Source: Schoenoplectus triqueter
Taxonomy: Eukaryota > Streptophyta > Magnoliopsida > Poales > Cyperaceae
Length of the DNA: 31,993 nucleotides
NCBI GenBank assembly: GCA_964058805.1
Contig: CAXKVV010001650.1
Location: 1 to 31,993, forward strand
Direction: 5' to 3'
Shown here: positions 22,361 to 31,993 of the stretch, piece after piece
Layout: each line of letters opens with the position of its first letter
How positions within the stretch are numbered: position 1 is the first letter of the stretch
Notes under the pieces: generated by a model
What the model was told of the DNA's origin: nothing
Database searches by the model: none
What the model saw: the letters and a program-made list of their open reading frames with translations, nothing else
Translations under genes and position numbers: made by a program

Positions 22361-22439
22361 ATTTTTTTTCCCGGTATATCCTCCGATATCTCCTCATCAA
22401 TCGCCATACCATAAACTTTTCCCACTCGCCTAGAACCCT

Positions 22440-23060
22440 CGATCGGATCACCGCGCGCCGCTTTCCCTCCGCCCTCTCCTCGCCTCGCGCACCGCACTCC
22501 CCTCCGGCGTCTCCTCTCCTCGACTCTTAAACAACCCTCCGACTCTTACACGCACCTCACTCGCTGCCCCACTCTCACATACACCTCCGATTCTTGACAG
22601 ATCAGTCAAGCTCTTGGCCACCGCGACCCCTACAACGACCTCATCCTCTGCAACGACACTATGCTCTGCTCAGTTCTCAAAAGTGCGCTAGCGGCATGTC
22701 GAAGACTATGAAACCCGGAAAACGTTATCTTGACAGCTTCATCATTGCACCTCTAATGGGATCGGTACAGCTACTAAGAGCCATCCGGAGCGAATTGCCA
22801 CTGAGATGATCCGATATGCAGTTGTCGATGCCCAGACCTGTCATCAGGTTATTCTCTCTCTTTTTTGGACTATTTTTTTTCTGAATTAAGTGTCGCATGT
22901 GTAAATCTGGGTTGAATGTTTCCAATTTTGATTTAACTATTCATCTTTGTTCAAAACTGATTGGCATCAGGAAGCTATGATGATATTGGAGAAAAGTGTT
23001 TTTAATTTGGAGCAGGGAGGGGAGGGGCTGACTGTTGAAATGCTTAATCTGGCTATTTGA
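22440..23060 (+). pseudogene. Unrecognised spliced gene fragment, frame broken
   Basis: The composition changes abruptly to GC-rich with CTCC runs at 22450-22600, as in a 5' leader. Coding-looking pieces follow in different frames: QALGHRDPYNDLILCNDTML (near 22603-22665), then TATKSHPERIATEMIRYAVV (near 22765-22825). A plausible intron (donor after CATCAG at 22847, acceptor before 22971) joins this to EAMMILEKSVFNLEQGGEGL. Stops and frame changes between the pieces show it is not intact. I do not recognise the protein. It follows the AACCGTTA cluster, so it may be a captured gene fragment, and the LINE splits it from its continuation at 26329. Confidence 0.35.
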
Positions 23061-23083
23061 AGATAGGATAAGAGTCGAACTTT

Positions 23084-26000
23084 TTTTTGATCGAAAAGAT
23101 CAAAGTCTGTGCCTTCAAATTTTATTAATTTGTGGAGTTACATTGATCACAAGCGTGTGAGTTTTGTATTACAGATTAGTTAATAAAAATACAAATGAAG
23201 TAAAGTGAGATAAAGGACACATAAAGGAAAGTGGAATAACGATCTAATTGTTGTTATCCTTGGTCATTGTTGCCGAACTAATTTTCATGTTCAAGTAATA
23301 TCTCCCTCACTATCGTCATAGGCACCTTATTTTGTTCTTGGAATATCCTTATACATCTCTCCCGCCAGATGACAAAGCAAGTAATAATTTTTATTCTCTT
23401 CCAATGGTTATTCTGGCTTTTGTTCAAGATAAAGTGATACCTACCGGCTCTATACTCAGTAGAAACGAGTCTATGTATTTGCTTCATATCATGTATGTAA
23501 CACCGTATTTCTTTGACATATTGACACCCGGTGAATAGATGAGAAAATATTTCTTCGGCCTTGCCGCACATATGACAGATATTTGCCAGTTGCCATCCTC
23601 TCCTCTGTAAGTTATCAACAGTGAGTATTGCATTTCGCAGCATTAATCAGATAAATGTGAGGACTCTGGGTGGTGCTCTCAGCATCCAAAGATTTGACAA
23701 TGAATTGTTGATGTTTGAGAAATTTTGTATAAATCGGTAATAAGCACTGGCTGTAAATTGGGTGGTACGGGTCCATCTTACTTCATCTGCCCTATTGTGT
23801 AGGTGGACACCCGTTAATCTTGTTGTGAGTTGAGCTGTCTGTTGTTGTATTTCAATAGAGTTTGTGTGGAACAATAATGCCCACTGTCCCTGTCGGTACA
23901 CTTCTGCCACCGTGCAGTCTCGCTGTTTTGACTGACTGTATAACGTTGGATACAGCTGTTTGATTGGGCATTGTAGCCAATAGTCTTCCTAGAAGAGTGT
24001 CTTTGTTCCATTGCCAACCCGAAATTTAATAGAACAGTGAAAAAAAGTTTTGATTTTAGCCACACTTCTCCAGAATAGTGAGGCATGCTTATTTTCCCAG
24101 GGTCTATATGCTTCATCCTCTGTGAGAGTTACCTCTTTCCACCATCTATCTTGGTTGAACCATTGCCACATCCATTTGGCTAGAAGTGATTGATTCATTA
24201 TGTGCAAACCCCTGATACCCAGTCCTCCATTTTATTTACTCATAGTCACTATACCCCAGTTTACTAGACACATCGGTTTCTTGTCATCGCTTTTGTGTCC
24301 GTGCCACAAAAATCTTCTTCTTATGTTATCAATTGCCTTGATCACCCATTTAGGCAGCAAATTTAGGGACATGAAATACACCGTCTTTGTCGAAAGTACC
24401 GCATTGACCAATATTCCCCTACCTACTAAGGATAGGTATTCCGCTTGCCATCCTGGTAGTGTATCTTGTATGCCATCAATCAACTGTTTAAAATATTGTC
24501 TCGGTATTCGTTTATCAGATAATGGCAGCCCAAAGTACTTGAGAGGGAATGTACCAGATTTGCACTGAATTAAGGCCGCTAATTGTTGTACTTGAGGAGA
24601 TGTCGTCGACGTCACTAGCAATTCGGACTTCTACATGTTGATTTTCAGCCCTGATATGTTACCAAAACTGTCCAATAGAATTTTCAAAAGATTGAGTTGG
24701 TGCGCAGTGGGTTGAACAAATATTAATGTGTCATCGGCATAGAGCAAACAACTTCGACATCCTATGTAAATAGGTTTAAGGATACGACGTTCATTGAGCC
24801 TTTGTATCCATAGGGCAAGTACATCCATGATAATATTAAATAAATATGGCGATAAAGGGTCACCTTGTCTCACTCCTCTCTTGAGAGTTATGCGTCTTCC
24901 TACCACTGAATTTAGAATGACCTGCGAGTGGCCTTGTAGTACTAAATTATGGATCCATGTAATCCATATCTGAGAGAATCCTCTTGCTGCTAGACAGTTT
25001 TTGATGAATACCCAGTTCAATGAATCGAATGCTTTATAGATCTCCGCTTTGAATAGCGCAATCTGTTTGGACTGCTTGGTTGCAGCCGTAACTATTTCCT
25101 GCGCATAATAAAAACCTTCCAAGATATGTCGGCCTTTGAGAAACCCTGTTTGTGTAGGTTGTAATAGCCCTGACATGTGAGGCTGTAAACGTGCCGCCAA
25201 AATTTTGGAGAGGATTCTCTGTATCGCATTTATGACACTAATAAGCTTGTAATCTCCAGGATCAGTGGCATTTTTCTTTTTTGGTATTATAACTATGTAA
25301 GATCCATTTAGCGGCTTTAATGTCTGATTTGGTTGAGTTAGAACCGAGTTGTATGTTGCTAGCAAATCTGGTACAATGAGTTGCCGAAATGCCTTGTAAA
25401 ATTCCCCTGTGAAACCATCCGGGCCTGGTGCCTTGTGAGACGGCCAATTGTCAATGACATGGTTTATCTCCTGAGACGTAATGACAGTTGTGAGATCTGT
25501 TATATGAGAGATAGCTCTGTATAACTGTTGCAAGTTATACCTTATTTGTACTTGCTCATCTGTGCCAATTAAATCTCTGAAGTAATTAAACAATATGTGT
25601 GCTTTTTGACGATGATTAGAGTGATTCTGCCCATATTGCTGTAGCACTTGAATGTAGTTCTGTCTCTTCTGTACCGACGCTACTCGATGGAAATACGAGG
25701 TGTTCTTATCACCCTCTTTGACCCACTATCTCTTTGCTCTTTGTCGCCAAATAGTTTCCTTTATTCCTGAAATTTCCTCAAATCGGGTCTTGATAAGTTG
25801 TTTGGTCAGCTGCTCCAGCGGCGTAATTGTTCGCTGTTCCGCTTTTTTTTCAATCCATTGTATTGTGATTTTGCATGTTTATTCTTGTTTGTTGATATCA
25901 CCCATTCTGCCCTTTCTCCAAATTGTGATGGCTTGTCTTAAGTCAGTTAGTTTTCGTCCCAGCTGGTGGGGGTTCTCTGCCATCGGTCTTTGTTCCCAAA

Positions 26001-26315
26001 TTGTTTGAACCAACGATCTAAAGTCTTCTAGTTTTAACCAGTAATTCTCAAATTTGAATGTGTTTGCCTATGGGAAGGTTGTAGAGCATTGACATTCCAA
26101 TGGGCAATGGTCAGATGCGATATTCGAAAGTGCTTTTTGTGTTAGTAGGAAATACATCATTCCATGAGGGTGAGATGAGAAACCGATCCAATTTTACCAT
26201 GACCATTCCATTTGACCATGTGTATTTCCTTCTCTGTAGTGGTATGTTCATCATAGATAACTCATCTATTAGATTCCTGAATTCTCTATTTCTGAGCCAT
26301 ATCTATTAGATTCTT
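23084..26315 (-). mobile_element. 5'-truncated L1-type LINE with target-site duplication
   Basis: The element lies between two copies of AGAGTCGAACTTT (23071-23083 and 26316-26328), a 13 bp target duplication. A T-run directly after the left copy is the poly-A tail of the minus-strand element. About 190 bp of 3' UTR precede the end of ORF2. The 5' end is truncated inside the endonuclease domain; at that junction GAATCTAATAGAT appears twice within 45 bp, a small 5'-junction duplication. The element is dead (see ORF2). It inserted into the unknown gene fragment, whose sequence resumes at 26329. Confidence 0.9.
23278..26296 (-). pseudogene. LINE ORF2 remnant: endonuclease C-terminus, reverse transcriptase, zf-RVT
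   Basis: The truncated ORF2 starts in the endonuclease C-terminus (KYTWSNG, ASDHCPL). It continues through the usual linker (WVKEGDKNTSYFHR) into a reverse transcriptase with HKAPGPDGFTGEFY, the modified KAEIYKAFDSLNW block, GVRQGDPLSPYLF and the catalytic YADDT. It ends in a zf-RVT domain with CHMC...H...C. From about 26135 to 23278 one frame is kept, broken only by stop codons at 26070-26068, 25881-25879, 25728-25726, 24633-24631, 24234-24232, 23991-23989 and 23649-23647. One frameshift lies near 26135. The sixth and seventh stops replace an expected Trp and the fourth an expected Gln. The frame has therefore decayed by substitutions far more than by indels. No functional protein is possible. 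Confidence 0.9.
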
Positions 26316-26328
26316 AGAGTCGAACTTT

Positions 26329-27387
26329 GTTGAAATAAGAACATTCTGGCATATCTTTAGAAGTTCTGACCGCATATGGAAATTCTATATATTGGCTTTA
26401 GAGGTAATTATGTTCGCATAAGAATTGTTTTCTAGTTTGTTTGTATTTGGTGCTCAGACGTTTTCTAGATATCATTGTGCTGGGTCGAACTTAATAATCT
26501 TGTAGCTAACTGCACGGGTCTAGTACCAAAACTACATTATTTCAGCTATCAAACTGGTGCCATACTGGAATATAAATCTCATCCAAAATCCCACCTTTTG
26601 AAGTTGTAGTTCCGATGAATGTTACATCACGGGCTTTAATTTTAACATACATTTTGACCTTATTAATGTTTGTTGGTTCTGCAACTTTCACTGACACAAT
26701 TTCCTTCGTCTCTTCAAAGTACAAGTTCTTTATATTTTTGCTGCATACACAATTCAATTTTATTCTCATGTGTCACAATAACTATTATTTTAAATTATTT
26801 TTAATATATCTTACATAGCAAATTTGGATTCGGGTCCTCCAAATTCCAAATATTAATCTCAAAAGTAAAATGATTAAAAAAATACATGCAAATTCAATAA
26901 GCTATCTGATACTTTTTTTTAACGAGTTTTGAATATTCATTGACAGGCTAGTTGGTTGTTTGGGGCGTTCTCGGTGACAAGACTGACAGTGAGAATCGTA
27001 ATGAAGGGAAAAGCAGGAGACGCGGGCCATTAATATTGTGTTGGCCAATTTGCTATTGCTTTAATGGCCTCCATGGTCAGTGAGATCTGACTTGATTACA
27101 TGCTTCTATAATGGAAATGGGACCTGGTCTCTGGTTGTTGGAAAAGAAAATTGAAGAAGCAGAGCAGGGGAATCGTGGGGAAATAAAGACTTCTTCAAAA
27201 AGAATATGGGACGGTGAAACACACATGCATCCAAGTTTAAGTACCAGAGCAGGTAAATATTCAAGTACCTCATCAACTTGTTAATATTCTCCAGGTCAAA
27301 TTGAGAAAATTTTGTACATTTGAGATCAACAAGCAACTCCAATTAAAATTGGTTGTACATGCAATTATTTATAGTTGTCTTCGACGT
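26329..27387. other. Continuation of the LINE target region and 3' flank of the GDSL gene
   Basis: From 26329 the sequence interrupted by the LINE resumes. A 75-codon minus-strand frame (26769-26542) and a mixed AT-rich region follow, neither recognisable. 27000-27387 lies downstream of the GDSL stop codon and probably includes its 3' UTR; no canonical AATAAA is seen on the minus strand close to the stop. Confidence 0.35.
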
Positions 27388-29894
27388 CTAGAGCGGAGGG
27401 ATAGCATAAGCTCCTGATAAAATTTGATTAGCGATTAGTTTGCTGGCAGCCTCAGTTAAGTGATCTCCGTCCCATGAAATATATTTTGCTGGATCAAGAA
27501 CTTGTGATCCCGTTGCTCCACACCAAAGATTGTTCGAGTAATTGTATGGTTGACCAGGAGCCCCACAACATGCAAATAAAGGAGCCGAGAAACCTACATT
27601 AAACAATTAAACTTTGAATTAACTATAGTCTCAACAAATATTTATTCACTTTTCGATCAACTGTTAAGTGATCTTTTCGTCTTACAATACACTTGTCAAA
27701 AGAAAACTTACTAATCAATAACATTTTAATTAGTCCTTCAAATTTTTAAGATATCATTTAGTTAGTAAAAATTTTCACTAACTTATAATTTAGTACTTCA
27801 ATTTTTTTATTTTTAACAAATTAGTCAACTTATTATCTATGCTAAAAATGAATATTCACATTCACGTCCATACAATATAGTATATCTTAAAATATTTAAA
27901 AAATATATTTATAAATATTGTATTAATTAATTTATAATAATATAAATTTTAATGTGCATATTACTACATTCATACTAGTTTCAGTGCTATAAATAATGCT
28001 GTCGTAAATTAGAATATTCTTTTCGAATGAATTTAAATATGAATAGGAGCCATTTGACAGCAAATTATTTTTATAATTAAGTATTAAAATGGCATGTAAT
28101 GCTTGATGACTTAAAATTAACTTAATGTTTTTGAATAATTAAGTGAGGTATCTTACCAAGGGTCTGTGCATTCAAATATAGTTGCGATTGAGCCCCATAA
28201 TAATCGGCGTATACGATCTTTGTAAGGGGATGAAGTACCCTTTGGTTAGCCAACTCTTGCATTAGCATAGTATTATGGTAAACTGCGAGCTCATTTATAC
28301 TCTTGATGCAACCAAGGCTGTCATAGTCATCTGGGTTATTACTCTGATATTGTACCAGGAACAACGGAGCACAACCAAACATATAGTTTCCAGGTACTAC
28401 CAACGTTGTATCTCCAAGATTGATTAGCTCCTGTCAAATAAAACTCTATGTATTAAATTTATTAATTCATTTCATTCACAAAAAAGTCTTTCTAAAATTA
28501 TTTCTGTTTATTGGAAGTATCTCAAGTTATCCTTTTCCATGTAGGCTTAAATTCTAGAATCCAAGATATATTAAACAAGGAAAAAAATTGGAAGAATCCA
28601 TACGTTTGCAACTCAGTCCTTTTCATGCTTAATTACATATGAAGGAAGTGGACAATTATTTTCTTCTATTTTTTCGTAAATGAGCAAAGTAAATTATCGT
28701 TAATTTTTTATTATTGAAATTTCACATTTGTGATATTACAAAAAGAAAAGGAGTATTGAGAATATTTTTCCGTGAAATATGTTAGCTTATGCAATAAGTT
28801 AACAAATAAAAAATAATTAGAAACATGTTACATTGACAGCAGAAATGATTGCATCTACGACATTTGGAACCCACGATCTTATTTCTTCGATGGGCTTTTT
28901 ATCCGTTAGACCAACAATGTAGTCGACACCTCCAATTTCTCCCAAAACAAACAAAGAACTAGCCATGACAGCTGTCACACCTGTGATAGGTTGTTAACGT
29001 ACAAGCCTACAGTTAATAATCACATGCTACAGTACATTAGGCAGATTTGGTTCCTGTCCTTCAAAAAACATTATAATTTCTTGCATATACATCGATCAAA
29101 TGTTTTGAAAAGCATGAATGTACTAAATTAAATGCACTTTTATAAAATAAGAATAACTTAAGAATATATAATTATTAATTAAAGCAATAGCCAATAACTG
29201 CAGTTGTCATCTGAACTTGAGCTACATGTCAGCTTGTGCCGTTTCTTTTTGCTACTGTTAAAATTTAGAATTATATAATGTTCGCTCTACCATATGTATC
29301 GGAAGTGTGCTTACTGGATCCTTGAGAGATGATAGGTAGGAGATCAATCAATGATTGAAGCTGAGTGCTCAGTGATTCACCAACCCAGGGATCCAAATTT
29401 GTAAGTTGCTTATAGGCTGAATTGTCGAGGGCTTGTGACGCTGCCACCGCAAAATTAGCACCATGCTGAAAATAGGCGGATGTATTACCACCCACGGATG
29501 GCGGTAGAAAAGGTAATCCGTATGCTTTAGCTGCATGGAACAAATCATCAATTTTTTTCAGCTGTAGGTGTTAATCTATGCTTGGGGTTTAATGATCTTG
29601 ATAATTATGTCCATGTAATCATAAAATCTGGATTTGATGCATACCAAAGAAGTCGACAATGATCCTGCCGTCACTATTTCGGCCATTAGGCTTATGGAAG
29701 TATGTTTCGCCGTAAGGAGGTCTGAGAGCAAGACAATCACTGTGCAGGAGACAACTGTTTCCTGCATCCGCATTCGAATCACCAAAACTGAATATGCGGT
29801 CGAAGCAACAAAGCGATTGGACGGTGTCGGAGCAGATAAGGGGAATGAGGAAAGCAAAAAACAGAATAACTGGGGAAAGCTTGGAAGAATGCAT
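27388..29894 (-). CDS. GDSL-type (SGNH) esterase/lipase, secreted (5 exons, 364 aa), altered oxyanion hole
   Basis: GDSL enzymes are extracellular or vacuolar serine hydrolases acting on acyl esters such as lipids, cutin precursors and acetylated metabolites. Exons from the start: 29894-29645, 29530-29315, 28980-28832, 28430-28157, 27593-27388; all GT-AG, phases sum to 365 codons. A hydrophobic signal peptide ([15 protein letters not shown], 8-22) is followed by block [13 protein letters not shown] with the nucleophile Ser40, then PYGETYF and [13 protein letters not shown]. Block V is [10 protein letters not shown] with Asp338 and His341. Length and exon pattern are normal for plant members. 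Two conserved positions are changed: the block II Gly is Ala114 (NFAVAAS) and the block III Asn is Val174 (GGVDY). These residues normally shape the oxyanion hole, so activity may be lost or unusual. An upstream alternative acceptor of exon 2 (CCTACAG) would give an immediate stop and was not used. Confidence 0.9.
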
Positions 29895-30199
29895 AGGAAA
29901 TCAAGCGTTCTTTTGTTTGTTTATGTCAAGTATTGCAAAATATAAAATGAAATTCCTTAAAGGGAATAAGCACGAATGAAAAAATAGAAATATTCAGATA
30001 TCTATGTATCGAGTTTATTTCTTGGATGGCATGAAAAATCTCACACCATTTGTAGTAGTAGGAAAGAAGCATGTCCTTCTTTTATAGGAGCCATCAGGCA
30101 TTCATTAATTTGCCGTTATTTTCTTCACGTGTGAGCTTCGTATTTCTTTTCGTTGATATTGGGGTCAACCCATATATCCTTCATGCAATTATGCTCTTC

Positions 30200-30245
<46 letters not shown>

Positions 30246-31735
30246 TTTTATTATCGTTGGTCAGTAATACACTAATTATTGCCTGGCATCAGTGTGTGTG
30301 TCTTTTGCAAACATGCTAACTGTACCAATGTGTAGCTTGAATGGATGGTGATTTTTTGCAAGGAGTCACCAAATGCAGTGTAGCTAACAATGTTGGACCT
30401 CTTATAAAGCATCAATAATATGGTGTGCAGCACATTGACAGCGCTTTGAACAGCATACATTTCCATGATTGCATTAAGCATAATTTAAAGAGTCCGTTAA
30501 TTTACTCTTAGAAGAAAATAATTAAATAAAAATGTTAAGTTGACTTATGGTCAAACAATTTATACCCGGCTTTCTTTTTTTTTTTCTAGGGGTTATGTCA
30601 CCACTGGGGACAAAAAGCTTCAGCAACAATTCTAAAATGTGTTCAGTACCCATTTTGTGACTGTCACTCATGGCACAGACAATGAAAGTGTTAAACGACC
30701 ACTAATAAAGATAAGACATTTATAATGATTTTTTTTATTAAAAATCATTACAGAAGATGACCTACAATAACATTTTTTTTTGCCAAGATTTTTTTTCCTG
30801 CAATAGAAAATCCTTAAAAAAGGAATGAACATGTGTGAGATGGAAAAGTTTACTATTGAAATCTCTTCATTTTATAAAAACAATTTCCTTTGAAAAATGT
30901 TTGTAGTAAAATAAAAACCAATTGTTCAAATTCATCGTTCGAAATTAAATTAATTATGGTTGAGATCAGCCTCATGAAGTTGGTAATTAATGATCTTAAA
31001 ATTCTTTTATGGAATCGAATAATATTAATCCTGAACCTTTTTTTTATATTCAATAGAGGTAAACGAAAAGTTAGGCAACTAAAAGTTCACATTTCGTTTC
31101 ATCTTGCATGTAACCCTCTAAGGTTGTGCTCCCGAGATCGACGAGAAAGGGAATGGAATGGAAGGAGAAACGATGGAAGTGGGGTGGGTTTAAGTTTTGT
31201 ACACCCAAATCAGAGGTGGCTGATTTTAAGAAAATTAATTAAATAACGTGAGTTTCCCCGTTCACCTCTCATCACCCTCTTTCACCTTCTGAAAATCAAA
31301 AGCAACTAAAATTTCTATTCTTGCTTTCATCTCTTTTTTTCACCTTCGCTCTCTCTCTCTCGAGCATAACGTAAGTCGTTTTGTTCACCTCCAATAACAT
31401 CCCCTCGAAAGAACAGAAGATCTAACTTTGAAAAGTAAAAAAGTAAAAAAAGAAAAAAAGAAGAAGAAGCATGCTTTCAGTTTTCACCTCATATACAAGA
31501 AAAGAGTTATTATTATCGTCTCATTGCTTAAAACAAATATTAATCAATGGACGAGACATTTAGATGGATTGAGTTTAATTTATGACAAAAGTATAATATA
31601 AGTCTAGATGATTGTTTTTAAAAAGAAGGACATTAATTATGGATGCATTGATATGTGTGCATGAACGACCCCAGAGTAATTGAGGCAGAGGAACTGCAGA
31701 TATATAAGTATAACAATGACAAACCGGCAATCAAA
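29895..31735. other. Upstream flank of the GDSL gene and intergenic DNA
   Basis: A TATA-like sequence on the minus strand (TTTATATTTTG, about 29938-29947) lies about 45 bp upstream of the GDSL start and could serve its promoter. No further gene is supported. Around 31260-31380 the DNA becomes pyrimidine-rich (CTCTCTCTCTCTCGAG) with a donor-like GTAAGT, which could be the leader of a gene beyond the right edge, but no coding exon follows within the window. Confidence 0.35.
30203..30241. repeat. (TA)19 microsatellite
   Basis: A pure TA dinucleotide tract of about 19 units lies in the upstream flank of the GDSL gene. Confidence 0.95.
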
Positions 31736-31825
31736 CCCCCATGCGGGAGATTTTTTTTTTAGTAAATGAAAAAGAAAAAAACACCAAAATTGTCCAAAAA
31801 GAAAGAATTTTTGCACTCGCAGTCT

Positions 31826-31987
31826 GGATCGAATTTCAAACTCGGTTTCAAATGCCGGGACTGAGTTTGAAACTCGGTCCCTTTTTTTTCGTTTGTGTGT
31901 ATTTGAAAATGACAGGAAGCTCGGACTGAGTTTAAAACTCGATCCAATTTTCTTGGACCGAGTTTTAAACTCAGTCCCAGCTTCCTG
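31826..31987. repeat. Palindromic array, GGACTGAGTTTNAAACTCGGTCC units, cut by window edge
   Basis: Four palindromic units of 23-25 bp lie near 31826-31848, 31857-31881, 31923-31945 and 31955-31977. Consensus is GGACYGAGTTT-n-AAACTCRGTCC. The last two units together form the arms of a larger hairpin: 31913-31947 and 31953-31987 are reverse complements at 33 of 35 positions with a 5 nt loop (arms begin CAGGAAGCT and end AGCTTCCTG). No coding frame is meaningful here. The pattern of palindromic units nested in a larger inverted repeat recalls the foldback element at 2527-2953, with unrelated sequence. The element probably continues beyond the window. Confidence 0.7.
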
Positions 31988-31993
31988 CTAATA

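Noticed and set aside
22200..22530. Opposed ORFs of 83 and 99 codons
   Set aside because: They cover the AACCGTTA motif cluster and the GC-rich leader. Composition is low-complexity and no domain is visible.
26542..26769. A minus-strand 75-codon ORF as a gene
   Set aside because: No recognisable domain, no splice continuation, and the DNA is part of the AT-rich LINE target region.
29531..29545. An upstream acceptor for GDSL exon 2
   Set aside because: Joining exon 1 to the CCTACAG acceptor gives a stop after three codons, whereas the CATGCAG acceptor restores the conserved [15 protein letters not shown] sequence.
30272..30481. A second GDSL gene (peptide with TAFGDSL on the minus strand)
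   Set aside because: Only the short FGDSL match is present. The flanking residues lack the DTGN and PYG...GR contexts, there is no signal peptide and no other exon is visible upstream of the intact gene.

Overview
The window is nuclear DNA of a dicot-type flowering plant. It is AT-rich, its genes are split by many short GT-AG introns, and its intergenic space is filled with LTR, LINE, Helitron, hAT-like and foldback repeats. The species cannot be fixed from the sequence. Three intact host genes are supported; their exon coordinates were worked out by hand from splice sites and reading-frame continuity.

Layout. 1-2,500: intergenic repeats, including a solo-LTR-like repeat (575-1689) that carries an array of CGTTATAACG palindromes upstream of a TATA box. 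2,527-2,953: a compact foldback element made of six GC-rich palindromic units between 87-89 bp inverted arms. 4,133-9,070 (+): a 14-exon ATP-dependent 6-phosphofructokinase gene (522 aa) with an overlapping uORF at its start; its introns hold a tandem duplication and a hAT-like element with a tRNA-derived (SINE-like) core. 9,751-10,816: a Tourist-like element swollen by about 700 bp of ATT-type microsatellite.

11,664-17,155 (-): a 15-exon RADA (bacterial RadA/Sms type) gene (627 aa, predicted organellar). Its last intron is 150 nt, fully open in frame, and carries a near-perfect copy of part of the preceding exon. Another intron contains a short Helitron. 17,629-18,719: a second, diverged copy of the LTR found at 575, cut at its 3' end by what looks like a Ty3/gypsy-type LTR (18,720 to about 21,395).

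22,084-26,800: a stretch with AACCGTTA-type subterminal motifs and an unrecognised spliced gene fragment, interrupted by a 3.2 kb 5'-truncated L1-type LINE (minus strand) with a 13 bp target-site duplication. 27,388-29,894 (-): a 5-exon GDSL esterase/lipase-type gene (364 aa) that keeps Ser-Asp-His but has replaced both conserved oxyanion-hole residues. 31,826-31,987: a second palindromic array, of different sequence, cut by the window edge.

The three host genes (glycolysis, organellar DNA recombination, secreted esterase) have no evident functional connection. The best candidates for something undescribed are the two palindrome-array elements, the in-frame exon-duplicating intron of RADA, the LTR palindrome arrays and the altered SGNH active site.
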